DNA from: an uncultured Dyadobacter sp.
Lineage (GTDB): Bacteria; Bacteroidota; Bacteroidia; Cytophagales; Spirosomataceae
DNA: 49,141 bases
Assembly (NCBI RefSeq): GCF_946482605.1
Contig: NZ_CAMLSE010000047.1
Span: 1-49,141, forward strand
Direction: 5' to 3'
The position numbers were made by a program, and so were the translations under genes. The notes under the pieces are model-generated. The model ran no database searches. It was not told the origin of the DNA and worked only from the letters and a program-made list of their open reading frames with translations. The first letter of the stretch is position 1, and each line of letters begins with the position of its first letter. Shown here one piece after another: positions 17,889 through 27,277 of this stretch.

Positions 17889-20800
17889 ATGAAAAAACTG
17901 ATACTGTCAGTCATCCTCGTATGGCTGACCGGCTCGCTCTACGCGCAGGAGCTGGTCCAGGGCGTGGTACGCGACGACGCCGGACAAACGCTCCCGGGCG
18001 CTACCGTGGTGCAGAAAGGCACTTCCCGCAACGCCGTCACCGACCCCGACGGTTTGTTCAGCATTCCGGCCGGGAAGGACTTTCCATTTACGCTTCAGAT
18101 CAGTCTCACGGGTTATCAGCAGCAGGAGGTCGAAATATATGAACTCAGCACTGCACCCATTGAAGTACACCTTAAAACCTCCAATGTACTCGATCAGGTG
18201 GTGGTGATCGGCTATGGTACCCAGAAAAAGGGCGATCTGACCGGCTCGGTATCATCCATTTCGACCGGAGACCTCAAAGGCGTGCCCATCAGCTCGCTCG
18301 ACCGGGCTTTGCAGGGACGAGCGGCGGGTGTGCAGGTTACGCAGTCGTCCGGGCAGCCAGGCAGTTCGGTGAGCATCAAGATCCGCGGCGGCAATTCCAT
18401 CAATGGCGCTAACGAACCGCTCTACGTGATCGATGGTTTTCCGGTTTACAACAACAACAGCTATGCCGATGCCGGTGTCACTAATGGCCCGACGATCAAC
18501 GCATTATCCACGCTGAATCCTGGCGACATCGAATCGATCGACATTCTCAAAGATGCTTCCGCGACGGCCATTTATGGTTCCAGGGGAGCCAACGGGGTGG
18601 TGATCATCACAACCAAAAAAGGCAAGGCAGGAAAGAACGTGATCACCTACGATGGCTACTATGGTGTTCAAAAAGTACTTAAAAGGCTCCCGCTCCTGAA
18701 TGCACAGCAATGGGCATTGCTGAAAAACGACGCCATGGCCGATTCCAAAAAAGCACCGGCATTCAGTCAGGCGGAGATCGACAGCCTGGGCAGGCCGGGT
18801 GCAGGCACCGACTGGCAGGATGAGGCGTTCAGGCAGGCTTCGATCCAGAACCACAGTCTTTCGTTTTCGGGCGGTGACGACAAAACCCGTTTCGCCTTGT
18901 CAGGTAATTATTTCAAACAGAACGGGATCCTCCAAAATACCGATTTCGAGCGATATTCTTTCCGTATCAATATCGACCGCGATATGAGCAGGCGGTTCAA
19001 GCTGGGTTTCAATTTTTCGGGCAGTAAATCCTCCGCGCAGGTAGCCCCGGAAAACGTCGTTCCCAACCTGTTGCAAATGCCGCCGACCATGCCGGTGTAC
19101 GACCCCACGAGCGCTAACGGCTTTACGTTGCGGAGTATTTACGACAGTCCGCTGGCAAACCCGATCGCGACATTGTTTCTGCAAGTGAATGAAACACATA
19201 TCTTTCGCGGCTTCGGTAATGCTTACGGCGAATACCAGATCGCCGACGGCCTGAAAGCCAAGGTGTCGCTGGGTACCGACATTCTGCTCAACAAACAGAA
19301 CCGCTACCTGCCCTCGACCTTGCAGGAGGGAAGCGGACTGAACGGCCAGGGCATCATCGGGAACAAAAACACGATCGGCTGGCTCAACGAGAACACATTG
19401 AGCTACAACAAAACCTTCAACACCGACCATGCACTGGATGCTGTGGTGGGGATCACCCAGCAGGCCTCTACCACCGAAAATACAGTGGCCCGCGCGGCAA
19501 CCTTCGTCACCGACGAGTTTGGCTACCATAATCTGGGCGGCGGTACGACCTTCCAGAATTCCTCTTCCAACTATTTCAAATGGACCTTGCTTTCTTACCT
19601 GGGACGCGTCAATTATACGTTCCGCAGCAAGTATAACCTCACGCTGACAGCCCGTGCCGACGGTTCATCGCGGCTGGGTAAGGAGAATAAATGGGGCTTT
19701 TTCCCTTCTGCCGCATTCTCCTGGAACCTCGGTCGCGAAGATTTCATTCGCAACATTCAGGAAATCAGTAATCTCAAACTCAGGTTGAGCGGCGGTGTGA
19801 CCGGGAACCAGGAAATCGCGCCCTACACCTCTCTCGCCCAGGAAGCATATTACAGCTACCTCTTCGGCAGAAAACTGGTGGCGGGTTACGCGCCCAACGG
19901 CATTGCCAACCCTAATCTCGGCTGGGAACAGACCGCCCAATATGATGCCGGTATCGATCTGGGTTTGTTCAAAAACCGTGTCACCGTTACTTTGGACGCC
20001 TATTACAAGAAGACGACCGATCTGCTGCTCGACGTTCCGCTTCCTTACACCAGCGGTTATCCTAATGCATTCCAGAATTACGGCAGCGTAAGCAATAAAG
20101 GGGTGGAACTGTCGATCAACACCGTCAACTCGGAAGGGGCGTTCGGCTGGACGACGGATCTGGTGTTTTCCGCCAACCGTAACAAAGTCGTAAGCCTTGG
20201 ACCAGGGGTATCGTCGGTCATCTCGGGCGTGTCGATCGCGCAGGTAGGTTACCCGCTCGGTTCTTTTTTGGTGTTGAAAACCGATGGTATTTTCCAAAGC
20301 GGTGACGACGTGGCCAAGCTGCCCAGGTTCAACGCGAACGACAAAGCGGGAAGTCAGCGGTACGTGGATGTGAGCGGGCCCGATGGAAAGCCCGACGGCA
20401 CCATTACGCAGGCCTACGACCGCGTGATTGTCGGCAATGCGCAGCCGAAGTTTATTTTCGGTCTTACCAATAATTTTTCTTACAAAAACTTCGATCTCAA
20501 TGTCCTGCTGCAAGGGCAGTCTGGCAATAAGGTATACAATGCCAACCAGGCCAACCTCGAACTGGGAACAGGGTATATCAATGCCTCTACGACCATGCTC
20601 GACCGCTGGACGCCCACCAATCCGAGCAACGTCATCCACCGCGCCATTGAGAACCCGGCGGTGACGGTATCCGACCGTTTCATCGAAAACGGCTCTTACC
20701 TGCGCCTTAAAAACCTCAGCCTGGGGTACTCGCTGCCGGCTTCGGTACTCTCGCACCTGGGCATCAGCCAGCTCCGCTTTTATGTGACAGCCCAGAACTG

Positions 20801-20936
20801 GATCACGTGGACGAAGTATACCGGTTATGATCCGGAAGTAAGTCGCAACGAACAGACCACGCTGACTCAGGGCGTCGACAACGGCGTGTACCCGGCCAGC
20901 AAGACATTCCTCGGCGGCTTGACCCTTACATTCTGA
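17889..20936 (+). CDS. SusC/RagA-family TonB-linked outer membrane transporter
   Basis: This 1015-aa porin is the uptake channel of the sulfatase locus. Signal peptide MKKLILSVILVWLTGSLYAQ is followed by a carboxypeptidase-regulatory-like domain (about residues 22-100, VVRDDAGQTLPGATVVQKG). Then come VVVIGYGTQKKGDLTGSVSS, the plug with ILKDASATAIYGSRGANGV at about 215-235, and the barrel ending in an aromatic residue (GLTLTF). There is no STN domain, so it is not expected to signal through a FecR protein. The arrangement after a sulfatase and before susD plus five more sulfatases suggests that it imports a sulfated or freshly desulfated ligand. Confidence 0.95.
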   Translation: MKKLILSVILVWLTGSLYAQELVQGVVRDDAGQTLPGATVVQKGTSRNAVTDPDGLFSIPAGKDFPFTLQISLTGYQQQEVEIYELSTAPIEVHLKTSNVLDQVVVIGYGTQKKGDLTGSVSSISTGDLKGVPISSLDRALQGRAAGVQVTQSSGQPGSSVSIKIRGGNSINGANEPLYVIDGFPVYNNNSYADAGVTNGPTINALSTLNPGDIESIDILKDASATAIYGSRGANGVVIITTKKGKAGKNVITYDGYYGVQKVLKRLPLLNAQQWALLKNDAMADSKKAPAFSQAEIDSLGRPGAGTDWQDEAFRQASIQNHSLSFSGGDDKTRFALSGNYFKQNGILQNTDFERYSFRINIDRDMSRRFKLGFNFSGSKSSAQVAPENVVPNLLQMPPTMPVYDPTSANGFTLRSIYDSPLANPIATLFLQVNETHIFRGFGNAYGEYQIADGLKAKVSLGTDILLNKQNRYLPSTLQEGSGLNGQGIIGNKNTIGWLNENTLSYNKTFNTDHALDAVVGITQQASTTENTVARAATFVTDEFGYHNLGGGTTFQNSSSNYFKWTLLSYLGRVNYTFRSKYNLTLTARADGSSRLGKENKWGFFPSAAFSWNLGREDFIRNIQEISNLKLRLSGGVTGNQEIAPYTSLAQEAYYSYLFGRKLVAGYAPNGIANPNLGWEQTAQYDAGIDLGLFKNRVTVTLDAYYKKTTDLLLDVPLPYTSGYPNAFQNYGSVSNKGVELSINTVNSEGAFGWTTDLVFSANRNKVVSLGPGVSSVISGVSIAQVGYPLGSFLVLKTDGIFQSGDDVAKLPRFNANDKAGSQRYVDVSGPDGKPDGTITQAYDRVIVGNAQPKFIFGLTNNFSYKNFDLNVLLQGQSGNKVYNANQANLELGTGYINASTTMLDRWTPTNPSNVIHRAIENPAVTVSDRFIENGSYLRLKNLSLGYSLPASVLSHLGISQLRFYVTAQNWITWTKYTGYDPEVSRNEQTTLTQGVDNGVYPASKTFLGGLTLTF

Positions 20937-20956
20937 CAACAGTGCATTATCCGGAT

Positions 20957-22495
20957 ATGACCATGATGAAATTGAATTATAAATTACCTAAAAGCCTGCT
21001 GGCCGCATTACTCGCCGCGACAATGGCCGGCTGCGTCGACCTGGACGAAGCACCGAAATCGTTCGTTTCTTCCGACCAGTTTTTCAAAACACAGGCCGAT
21101 GCCCTTGCCGGCGTCAACAGCATTTATTTCCGGCTCAATTCGACCGGACAGACGCCCTACCACGTTCTTTTCTCGACGGGAATGGATATGATGAGCGACG
21201 ACGTGCAGCCCGGTCCGGGGGCGACTAATGCCGATGTGCGCTCGCAGTCGGTGCTCTCGCATTCGTCCACCGGTCAGCGCGTGCGGGAAATCTGGCAGCA
21301 GCATTACGACGCGGTCAATCGTGCCAACATCGCGATTGACAGGATCCCGGCCATTGCGATGGATGAAACCCTGCGCGGGCGGCTGGTGCTGGAAGCCAAA
21401 TTTCTGCGGGCATTGTTTTATTTCAATCTCGTGCGCCTCTACGGGGATGTGCCTCTGATCCTGCATGAAACGAACTCGCTGAGTCCTGCCGACCTGTACG
21501 TGGAGCGGACGCCCGCCGAGCAGGTGTACCAGCAGATCATCCAGGACCTGACAGACGCCGAAGCCTTGCCCAACGAACCCTTTGCGAAATCGGGCGCGAA
21601 ATACACGGCGGGGGACGCCGGACGTGCTACCGGTGGTGCAGCGCGGTCGTTGCTGGCGAAGGTGTATGTGACCCGCTATGATTATGCCAATGCGATCCGG
21701 AAAAGCAAGGAAGTCATCGACGGTACTTTCGGATATGCCTTGTTTGCGGATTACGCGCACGCCTTTTTGCCCGCCTATAAAAACGGGGTGGAACATATCT
21801 TCTCCGCCCAGTTCGAATCGAATGCCGACTCGCACGGAAACAACCAGGCCATGCGGGAGGCGCCTACCGGTATCCCGGGACTGAACGGCAATTTCGCGGA
21901 ACAGCCCATGCCGGGTGTGTATGAGTTGTATGCGACCGGGGACAAGAGACGCGACGTGACCTTCATTACATCGATCGTAAGCCCTGCTAACGGACAGACC
22001 TACCAGCTGACCGTGAAAGATCCGGCCACCGGAAAGAACAAGCCCAACCCGCATTTCAACAAGTGGTGGGATCCGGCACAGGCAGGCAACCTTTCACAGT
22101 CGGCTGCGAATGTGTCGATCCTGCGCTTTTCGGATGTGCTGCTGATCCACGCCGAGGCGGAGAATGAGCAGAATGGACCGAATGCGGCCGCTTATGCATC
22201 TTATAACAAGGTGCGTCAGCGGGCGGGTTTAAACAATCTGACACCCGGCCTTTCCCAGGCGCAGTTCCGGGATTCGCTGCGGATCGATCGCAGGCTGGAA
22301 TTCGTGTTCGAATACTCCCGCTGGTTTGACCTGATCCGCTACAAGCCGCTCGAAGGACCTGATGCCTACCTGATCAAGTCCCTGCACGCCGCCGGTAAAA
22401 CCAACGCCCAGCCCAAGCATTACCTGTACCCGATCCCGCAACAGGAAATCGACAACAATCCCAAACTTCAGGGAAAACAGAATGCGGGATGGTAG
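20957..22495 (+). CDS. SusD/RagB-family nutrient-binding outer membrane lipoprotein
   Basis: The start lies at one of three nearby ATGs (20957, 20963, 20966). A GTG at 20942, six bases after the susC stop, is also open. Any choice gives a lipoprotein signal ending in ATMAGC. The mature protein of about 490 residues carries the SusD hallmarks SDQFFKTQADALAGVNSIYF, GRLVLEAKFLRALFYFNLVR, ILRFSDVLLIHAEAENE, and the C-terminal RLEFVFEYSRWFDLIRYKP and YPIPQQEIDNNPKL. At about 510 aa it is slightly longer than the other two SusD proteins here. It forms the capture half of the transporter in the sulfatase operon. Confidence 0.94.
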   Translation: MTMMKLNYKLPKSLLAALLAATMAGCVDLDEAPKSFVSSDQFFKTQADALAGVNSIYFRLNSTGQTPYHVLFSTGMDMMSDDVQPGPGATNADVRSQSVLSHSSTGQRVREIWQQHYDAVNRANIAIDRIPAIAMDETLRGRLVLEAKFLRALFYFNLVRLYGDVPLILHETNSLSPADLYVERTPAEQVYQQIIQDLTDAEALPNEPFAKSGAKYTAGDAGRATGGAARSLLAKVYVTRYDYANAIRKSKEVIDGTFGYALFADYAHAFLPAYKNGVEHIFSAQFESNADSHGNNQAMREAPTGIPGLNGNFAEQPMPGVYELYATGDKRRDVTFITSIVSPANGQTYQLTVKDPATGKNKPNPHFNKWWDPAQAGNLSQSAANVSILRFSDVLLIHAEAENEQNGPNAAAYASYNKVRQRAGLNNLTPGLSQAQFRDSLRIDRRLEFVFEYSRWFDLIRYKPLEGPDAYLIKSLHAAGKTNAQPKHYLYPIPQQEIDNNPKLQGKQNAGW

Positions 22496-22498
22496 GGA

Positions 22499-22610
22499 GG
22501 CTTTCGGCCGTAGGCTGTCGGCTTTTGGCGGGCAGGAGTAGGATGGGAGCGTTTGTAATTTTTAACTAAAAACAAAAAGGCCGACGGCCGACAGCCGAAA
22601 GCTGATAGCC
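22499..22610. repeat. Palindromic repeat pair, copy A
   Basis: The left arm (22499-22529, beginning GGCTTTCGGCCGTAGGC) and right arm (22574-22610, containing GGCCGACGGCCGACAGCC) are imperfect reverse complements, pairing at roughly 25 of 29 positions around a 44-nt AT-richer centre. The right arm is almost identical (one mismatch over 33 bases) to the right arm of copy B at 28823-28856. Both copies end just before a sulfatase start codon, here 18 nt before the ATG at 22629, after the susD stop. Confidence 0.75.
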
Positions 22611-22628
22611 AACTTTCGACAGCCACCT

Positions 22629-24152
22629 ATGATTCTCAAAACGTTCAAACTCTGCATTATTCTCAACGTGCTGCTGTCGCTTGGCGCCATGGGTACTATT
22701 CATGCCACATTATTGCGGACGGATCAGTACAATGGCCGCCGGCTTCGGGCAGAGCCCTCCGGGGGCGTGCCGTCCGCGGTGCGACCGAACGCGGCCCGAC
22801 CGAACGCGGCCCGGCCGTCGGCGGCCCCACCGAACGCGGCCCGGCCCAACATCGTGATTATTATGGCGGATGACCTGGACAGCCGGCAGTTGAGCTGCTA
22901 TGGCGGCCGGAACCTGCAAACAAGGCATATCGATGCATTGGCGAAGGATGGGTTGAAGTTCAACCACATCTACACCTCCGAAGCGATGTGCGTGCCTACG
23001 CGGGCATCGCTTTTCACAGGCTTGTATCCGGTACGGCATGGCTCGTTCCAGAACCATAAGCCGGTTTACGACCATCTGAAAAGCGTCGGGCATTACCTGG
23101 GCGACCTCGGCTACCGCGTCGGGCTCACGGGCAAGGATCATGTGACGAAGCCGAAAAGCGTCTTTCCGTTCGACATCGTAACCGGATTTGAACCCAACTG
23201 CGTCGCACCTACCGATGACTACCAGCTCGAAGATGTCAGGAAATACATCACGGCAAGCGACCAGCCTTATTGCCTTTTCATCATGAGTATCAACCCCCAC
23301 GCGCCGTGGACGGTAGGCGATACCACTGAATTCGATTCCCAAAAACTGAAACTGCCTGCCGACTGGGTGGATACGCCCATTACCCGCCGGCAATACGTGA
23401 AGTACCTGGCGGAAGTGCGGCGCCTGGACGACCAGGTAGGCGATATTACCGCATTGCTGAAAGAAACCGGACAGGACCGGAACACGATCCTGATTTTCCT
23501 CGGCGAGCAGGGAGCCCAGTTTCCCGGTGCCAAATGGAACCTGTACGATACGGGCCAGCGGAGCTCGATGCTTGTCAAATGGCCGGGCAGGGTGAAAGCT
23601 TCGTCCGAGACCAATGCATTGGTACAATATGAAGACATTACCCCGACGCTGATCGACATTGCGGGCGGCAAGCCTGTTGCGGGCCTGGATGGCAGGAGCT
23701 TTCTGCCGGTGATTTCCGGTAAAAACAAGGAGGCCAGGCGCTATGTCTACGGCGTTCACAACAACATTCCCGAAGGTGATCCCTATCCGATCCGGAGCAT
23801 TCGCGATCATCGGTACAAGCTGATCGTGAACCTGATGCCCGATAAGCAGTATTACAACCGCTTTATGATGAACCGCGAGCGAAAGGACCGTAATACCGTC
23901 TGGTTTTCGTGGATCGATGATACTGCCGACGTTCAGGCCAAAAGGATTACCGACCGCTTCGTAAACCGGCCTGCCATTGAGTTCTATGATACCGAAAAGG
24001 ATCCGTTCGAGCTCGCCAACCTGGCAGGAGAACCTCAACATGCCGCGCGCATCGCTTCCCTGCAAAAGGAGCTGGAAGCGTGGATGAAACAGCAGGGTGA
24101 CCAGGGGGCTTCCATCGACAGGGTGTACACCAAAAAACAGGAAACCAGATGA
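22629..24152 (+). CDS. Formylglycine sulfatase with N-terminal RPNAA repeat
   Basis: This 507-aa S1-family sulfatase has a signal peptide at about residues 1-26. A low-complexity linker built from tandem RPNAA units (52-71) precedes the first catalytic strand RPNIVIIMADDLDS. CVPTR has the predicted formylglycine at Cys121, and GKDHV replaces the usual GKWHL. The second metal site reads FLGEQG rather than the common SDNG, followed by KWNLYDTGQRSSMLVKWPG. These variants suggest a heparan-sulfamidase-like or similar subgroup rather than a classical arylsulfatase, but the substrate is unknown. Its stop overlaps the next gene by ATGA, so translation of the three genes from here to 27246 is probably coupled. 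Confidence 0.9.
   Translation: MILKTFKLCIILNVLLSLGAMGTIHATLLRTDQYNGRRLRAEPSGGVPSAVRPNAARPNAARPSAAPPNAARPNIVIIMADDLDSRQLSCYGGRNLQTRHIDALAKDGLKFNHIYTSEAMCVPTRASLFTGLYPVRHGSFQNHKPVYDHLKSVGHYLGDLGYRVGLTGKDHVTKPKSVFPFDIVTGFEPNCVAPTDDYQLEDVRKYITASDQPYCLFIMSINPHAPWTVGDTTEFDSQKLKLPADWVDTPITRRQYVKYLAEVRRLDDQVGDITALLKETGQDRNTILIFLGEQGAQFPGAKWNLYDTGQRSSMLVKWPGRVKASSETNALVQYEDITPTLIDIAGGKPVAGLDGRSFLPVISGKNKEARRYVYGVHNNIPEGDPYPIRSIRDHRYKLIVNLMPDKQYYNRFMMNRERKDRNTVWFSWIDDTADVQAKRITDRFVNRPAIEFYDTEKDPFELANLAGEPQHAARIASLQKELEAWMKQQGDQGASIDRVYTKKQETR
22782..22841 (+). repeat. Four tandem 15-bp units encoding RPNAA
   Basis: Four in-frame 15-bp units start at 22782, 22797, 22812 and 22827. The first two are both CGACCGAACGCGGCC, and the other two differ at a few bases. 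They encode RPNAA, RPNAA, RPSAA and PPNAA, and the conserved sulfatase strand RPNIV follows immediately. The repeat looks like slipped-strand duplication of the start of the catalytic domain. Confidence 0.85.
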
Positions 24153-25918
24153 AGCAGCGATTCCTTGCCTGGATAATGCTTTGCGCATGCTGGGGCCTGC
24201 CTGCTCACAGCCAGCAGAAAGCACGCCCCAACATCCTACTGATCATGACCGATGACCAGGGTTACGGCGATTTCGGTTTTACGGGTAATCCACACGTGAA
24301 AACGCCGCATATCGACCAACTCGCGGCACGTTCGACGCGCCTGACCAACTATCATAATTCTCCCGTGTGCGCACCTACACGGGCGAGCCTGCTCACAGGG
24401 CGCTATCACCAGCGAACGGGCGTGCACGACACTTATAACGGTGGAGCGATTATGGCCGCAGCGGAGACTACACTGGCCGAGATCCTGGGCAAAAACGGCT
24501 ACAAAACCGGTATTGTCGGCAAATGGCACCTGGGCGACAATTATCCGTTCAGGCCATCGGATCAGGGCTTTCAGTACAGTCTGGTCCATGGCGGTGGCGG
24601 CGTGGGACAGCCGGGCGACTTCTACGAGAATTTCGTGCGCACCGATAGCAGCTATTTCAACACCACCCTGGCTGAAAACGACCGGAAAGTAGCCAGGAAG
24701 GGCTATTGCACGGATATTTTTACCGATCAGGCCCTGCAATTTCTGCGCGACAGCAAATCGGCTCCCTTCTTCCTGTACGTGTCGTACAATGCGCCGCATA
24801 CGCCACTGCAACTCCCCAAACGGTACGAAGACATGTACAAGGACCTCCGCTTCGACACCGACACCGACCGCCAGCCAGGAAAAGCCTGGGCCTCGATGAC
24901 CGATAAGGACAAAGCCGACGCGCGGAAAGTATATGGTATGGCCACCAACATCGACGATAACGTTGGTCGTATTCTCGGTGAGCTCAAAAAGCAGGGACTG
25001 GAAGAGAACACCATTGTGATTTTCCTCACGGACAACGGTAACCAGCAGCTCCGCTACAATGCCGGTTTCAGAGGATTGAAAGGCTCGGCCTACGAAGGAG
25101 GTACCCGCGTACCCTTCCTGATTTCCGGTGCTGGCCTGTTTGAGCCAAACCGTGAAGTGAATGCATTACTGGCGCACATCGACGTGCTGCCCACATTGCT
25201 GGAAGCTGTGAAAATACCATTGCCGGCTGCGCTCCAAACAGACGGACGTCCGGCATTGCAAACCATCCGGGGGAAACAGGCCGCGTCACCGCGCATTTTC
25301 TACAACGCCTGGAACCGCGGCTGGCCGGAACCTTACCGGAATGCGGCTTTTTACAAAGGGAGGCACAAGCTCGTCGCATTCAATGCCGATGGGGACGAGC
25401 TCCATTCATTCGGATTGTTTGACCTGGAAAAAGACCCTTTCGAACAGGATAACCTCGTGCAGCGGCACCCCGAACTCGCCAGACAATTGAAGAAAGGCCT
25501 CGATAGCGTCTACACCGACCTTGCGGGAAGTCCGCATCTTTCACAGCGCCGCATTATTGTAGGTTCCACCCACGAGCCGCTTACGGTACTGACGCGCCAG
25601 GATCTGAATGGCACTGCGATGAGCAACTGGCTGGCCGACAAAGCTACCGGTTACTGGAACATTACCGTTGCACGCGACGGGTATTATGATCTGCGGTCGA
25701 TCCACACCGGTCCCATCGCGAAGGGCACGCGTAGCCTCGTGCGGCTGGGGCAAGTGCAGCGGAGTGTGGTGGCCAAAGGAGATGACAATGCGGCGGTGAT
25801 CCGTGAGGTTTGGCTCAAAAAGGGTGATTACCTGGTGGAATCGTGGTTTGAGGGGCCAGGTGGCGTAACGGGGCCTTACTATCTGGAAATCAGCTTATCA
25901 AAGACTATTAAAAAATGA
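24149..25918 (+). CDS. Arylsulfatase-type formylglycine sulfatase with C-terminal extension
   Basis: This 589-aa secreted S1-family sulfatase has a signal peptide at about residues 1-21 (MKQRFLAWIMLCACWGLPAH). Metal-binding MTDDQGYGDFG is followed by CAPTRAS with the predicted formylglycine at Cys74, then GKWHLGDNYPFRPSDQGF. The second metal site is FLTDNGNQQLRYNAGFRG. After the sulfatase core ends near residue 450 there is an extra module of about 120 residues with strand-like text (GYWNITVARDGYYDLRSIH) that may be a beta-sandwich for substrate contact. It is translationally coupled at both ends by 4-bp ATGA overlaps. Confidence 0.92.
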   Translation: MKQRFLAWIMLCACWGLPAHSQQKARPNILLIMTDDQGYGDFGFTGNPHVKTPHIDQLAARSTRLTNYHNSPVCAPTRASLLTGRYHQRTGVHDTYNGGAIMAAAETTLAEILGKNGYKTGIVGKWHLGDNYPFRPSDQGFQYSLVHGGGGVGQPGDFYENFVRTDSSYFNTTLAENDRKVARKGYCTDIFTDQALQFLRDSKSAPFFLYVSYNAPHTPLQLPKRYEDMYKDLRFDTDTDRQPGKAWASMTDKDKADARKVYGMATNIDDNVGRILGELKKQGLEENTIVIFLTDNGNQQLRYNAGFRGLKGSAYEGGTRVPFLISGAGLFEPNREVNALLAHIDVLPTLLEAVKIPLPAALQTDGRPALQTIRGKQAASPRIFYNAWNRGWPEPYRNAAFYKGRHKLVAFNADGDELHSFGLFDLEKDPFEQDNLVQRHPELARQLKKGLDSVYTDLAGSPHLSQRRIIVGSTHEPLTVLTRQDLNGTAMSNWLADKATGYWNITVARDGYYDLRSIHTGPIAKGTRSLVRLGQVQRSVVAKGDDNAAVIREVWLKKGDYLVESWFEGPGGVTGPYYLEISLSKTIKK

Positions 25919-27246
25919 TCAAGCACAACATAGCCTGGTTTTCGATGATCCTGCTCCTGATCTCCGCAAAAGCGGTGGCGCAAGGCGCTCCCAAACCAAA
26001 CATCGTTTACATCATGGCCGACGACCTCGGCTGGGCGGAATTAGGTAGTTACGGAAACCGGTTCAACCACACGCCGGAACTGGACGACCTGGCACGCCGC
26101 GGCATACGCTTCACGCAGGCATATGCTCCCGCACCTGTGTGCTCACCCACGCGTGTCGCGCTGATGACGGGCCTGCACCCGGCGCGGGTAGGCATTACGG
26201 ATTACCTCGACGCCAGGGACGACAAATTCCTTTCCCCGGATTACCTCACCCTGAACGAACAGCTGGGTAAAGCAGGCTACCACACCGGTCTGATCGGTAA
26301 ATGGCACCTTACCGGGGATTACGACAAAAAGCGCGGCTCACCCGACAAGCATGGCTGGGACGAGGTGATAGGTTCCGAAACGCGGTATATCGCGGGAGGA
26401 GCTTACTACCATCCTTACTTCTTCATGCCCGAGCTCCCTGCCCGGAGCGAAAACGAATACCTCACCGACCGGCTCAATACGGAAGCAGTGGATTTTATTC
26501 GAAGGAATAAGGATCAAAGATTTTTCCTCTATCTCTCGCATTATTCGGTCCATACCAAACTAAAAGGCAAACCGGAAAAGCTGGCGCGGTACCAAAACCG
26601 CCCCGACGCCGGCACCGACCGTAATAACCCGGAGCTCGCCGCCATGCTTGAAAGCATTGATGACGGCGTAGGCCGGATCGTGGCCGAACTGCGCCGGCTC
26701 GGTCTGGAAAAGAATACGCTGATCATTTTTACTTCCGACAATGGAGGCGAAACGAAGGTGACTTCCAATGCGCCCTTGCGCGGCGGCAAGTCGCAGCTCT
26801 ATGAAGGGGGGATCCGTGTGCCGCTGATCGCCTGCTGGCCGGGGGCAATTAAAGCAGGTTCAGGGACGGATACGCCGGTGAGCGCACTGGATGTTTTTCC
26901 CACATTTTCGGAGCTGTCAGGGCAACCGGTGGCGGCAGGCGGCGCGGATGAAAATACCAGTTTTTTGCCTGTATTGTTGGGTAAAGGCAAGATCGCGGCC
27001 AGAAACCTTTATTGGCATTACCCGCTGCAAAAACCGCATTTCCTGGGCGGGCGCTCCGCAGGGGCCATCCGCAGCGGCGATTTTAAGCTGATCGAATTCT
27101 TCGATACCGGAACGGTGGAGCTGTACGACCTGAAAAATGATATTTCCGAACAGACCGATCTGGCGGCGAGCCAACCGCAAAAGGCAACCGAATTGAAGGC
27201 GAAACTCGCGCAATGGCGGAATGGGTTCGCCGCGCAGCCCCGTTGA
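25915..27246 (+). CDS. Arylsulfatase-type formylglycine sulfatase
   Basis: At 443 aa this is the most compact sulfatase of the locus. Signal peptide MIKHNIAWFSMILLLISAKA ends before VAQG. MADDLGWAELGSYG carries the first metal Asp pair, CSPTR has the predicted formylglycine at Cys76, then GKWHLTGDYDK, and FTSDNGGETKV is the second metal site. The C-terminus LYDLKNDISEQTDLA is the usual short sulfatase C-terminal subdomain. The gene overlaps the preceding one by ATGA. The gap of 31 bp to the next sulfatase keeps it in the same transcript. Confidence 0.92.
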   Translation: MIKHNIAWFSMILLLISAKAVAQGAPKPNIVYIMADDLGWAELGSYGNRFNHTPELDDLARRGIRFTQAYAPAPVCSPTRVALMTGLHPARVGITDYLDARDDKFLSPDYLTLNEQLGKAGYHTGLIGKWHLTGDYDKKRGSPDKHGWDEVIGSETRYIAGGAYYHPYFFMPELPARSENEYLTDRLNTEAVDFIRRNKDQRFFLYLSHYSVHTKLKGKPEKLARYQNRPDAGTDRNNPELAAMLESIDDGVGRIVAELRRLGLEKNTLIIFTSDNGGETKVTSNAPLRGGKSQLYEGGIRVPLIACWPGAIKAGSGTDTPVSALDVFPTFSELSGQPVAAGGADENTSFLPVLLGKGKIAARNLYWHYPLQKPHFLGGRSAGAIRSGDFKLIEFFDTGTVELYDLKNDISEQTDLAASQPQKATELKAKLAQWRNGFAAQPR

Positions 27247-27277
27247 CGGGCGTTTTAAAAAGTTTATCTGTAAATAA

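Noticed and set aside
22710..24224. A 504-codon open frame on the minus strand opposite the sulfatase at 22629
   Set aside because: It mirrors the codon structure of a GC-rich real gene, has no recognisable domain, and overlaps a sulfatase with intact motifs. Similar long antisense frames at 19665-20939 and 28874-30094 were rejected for the same reason.
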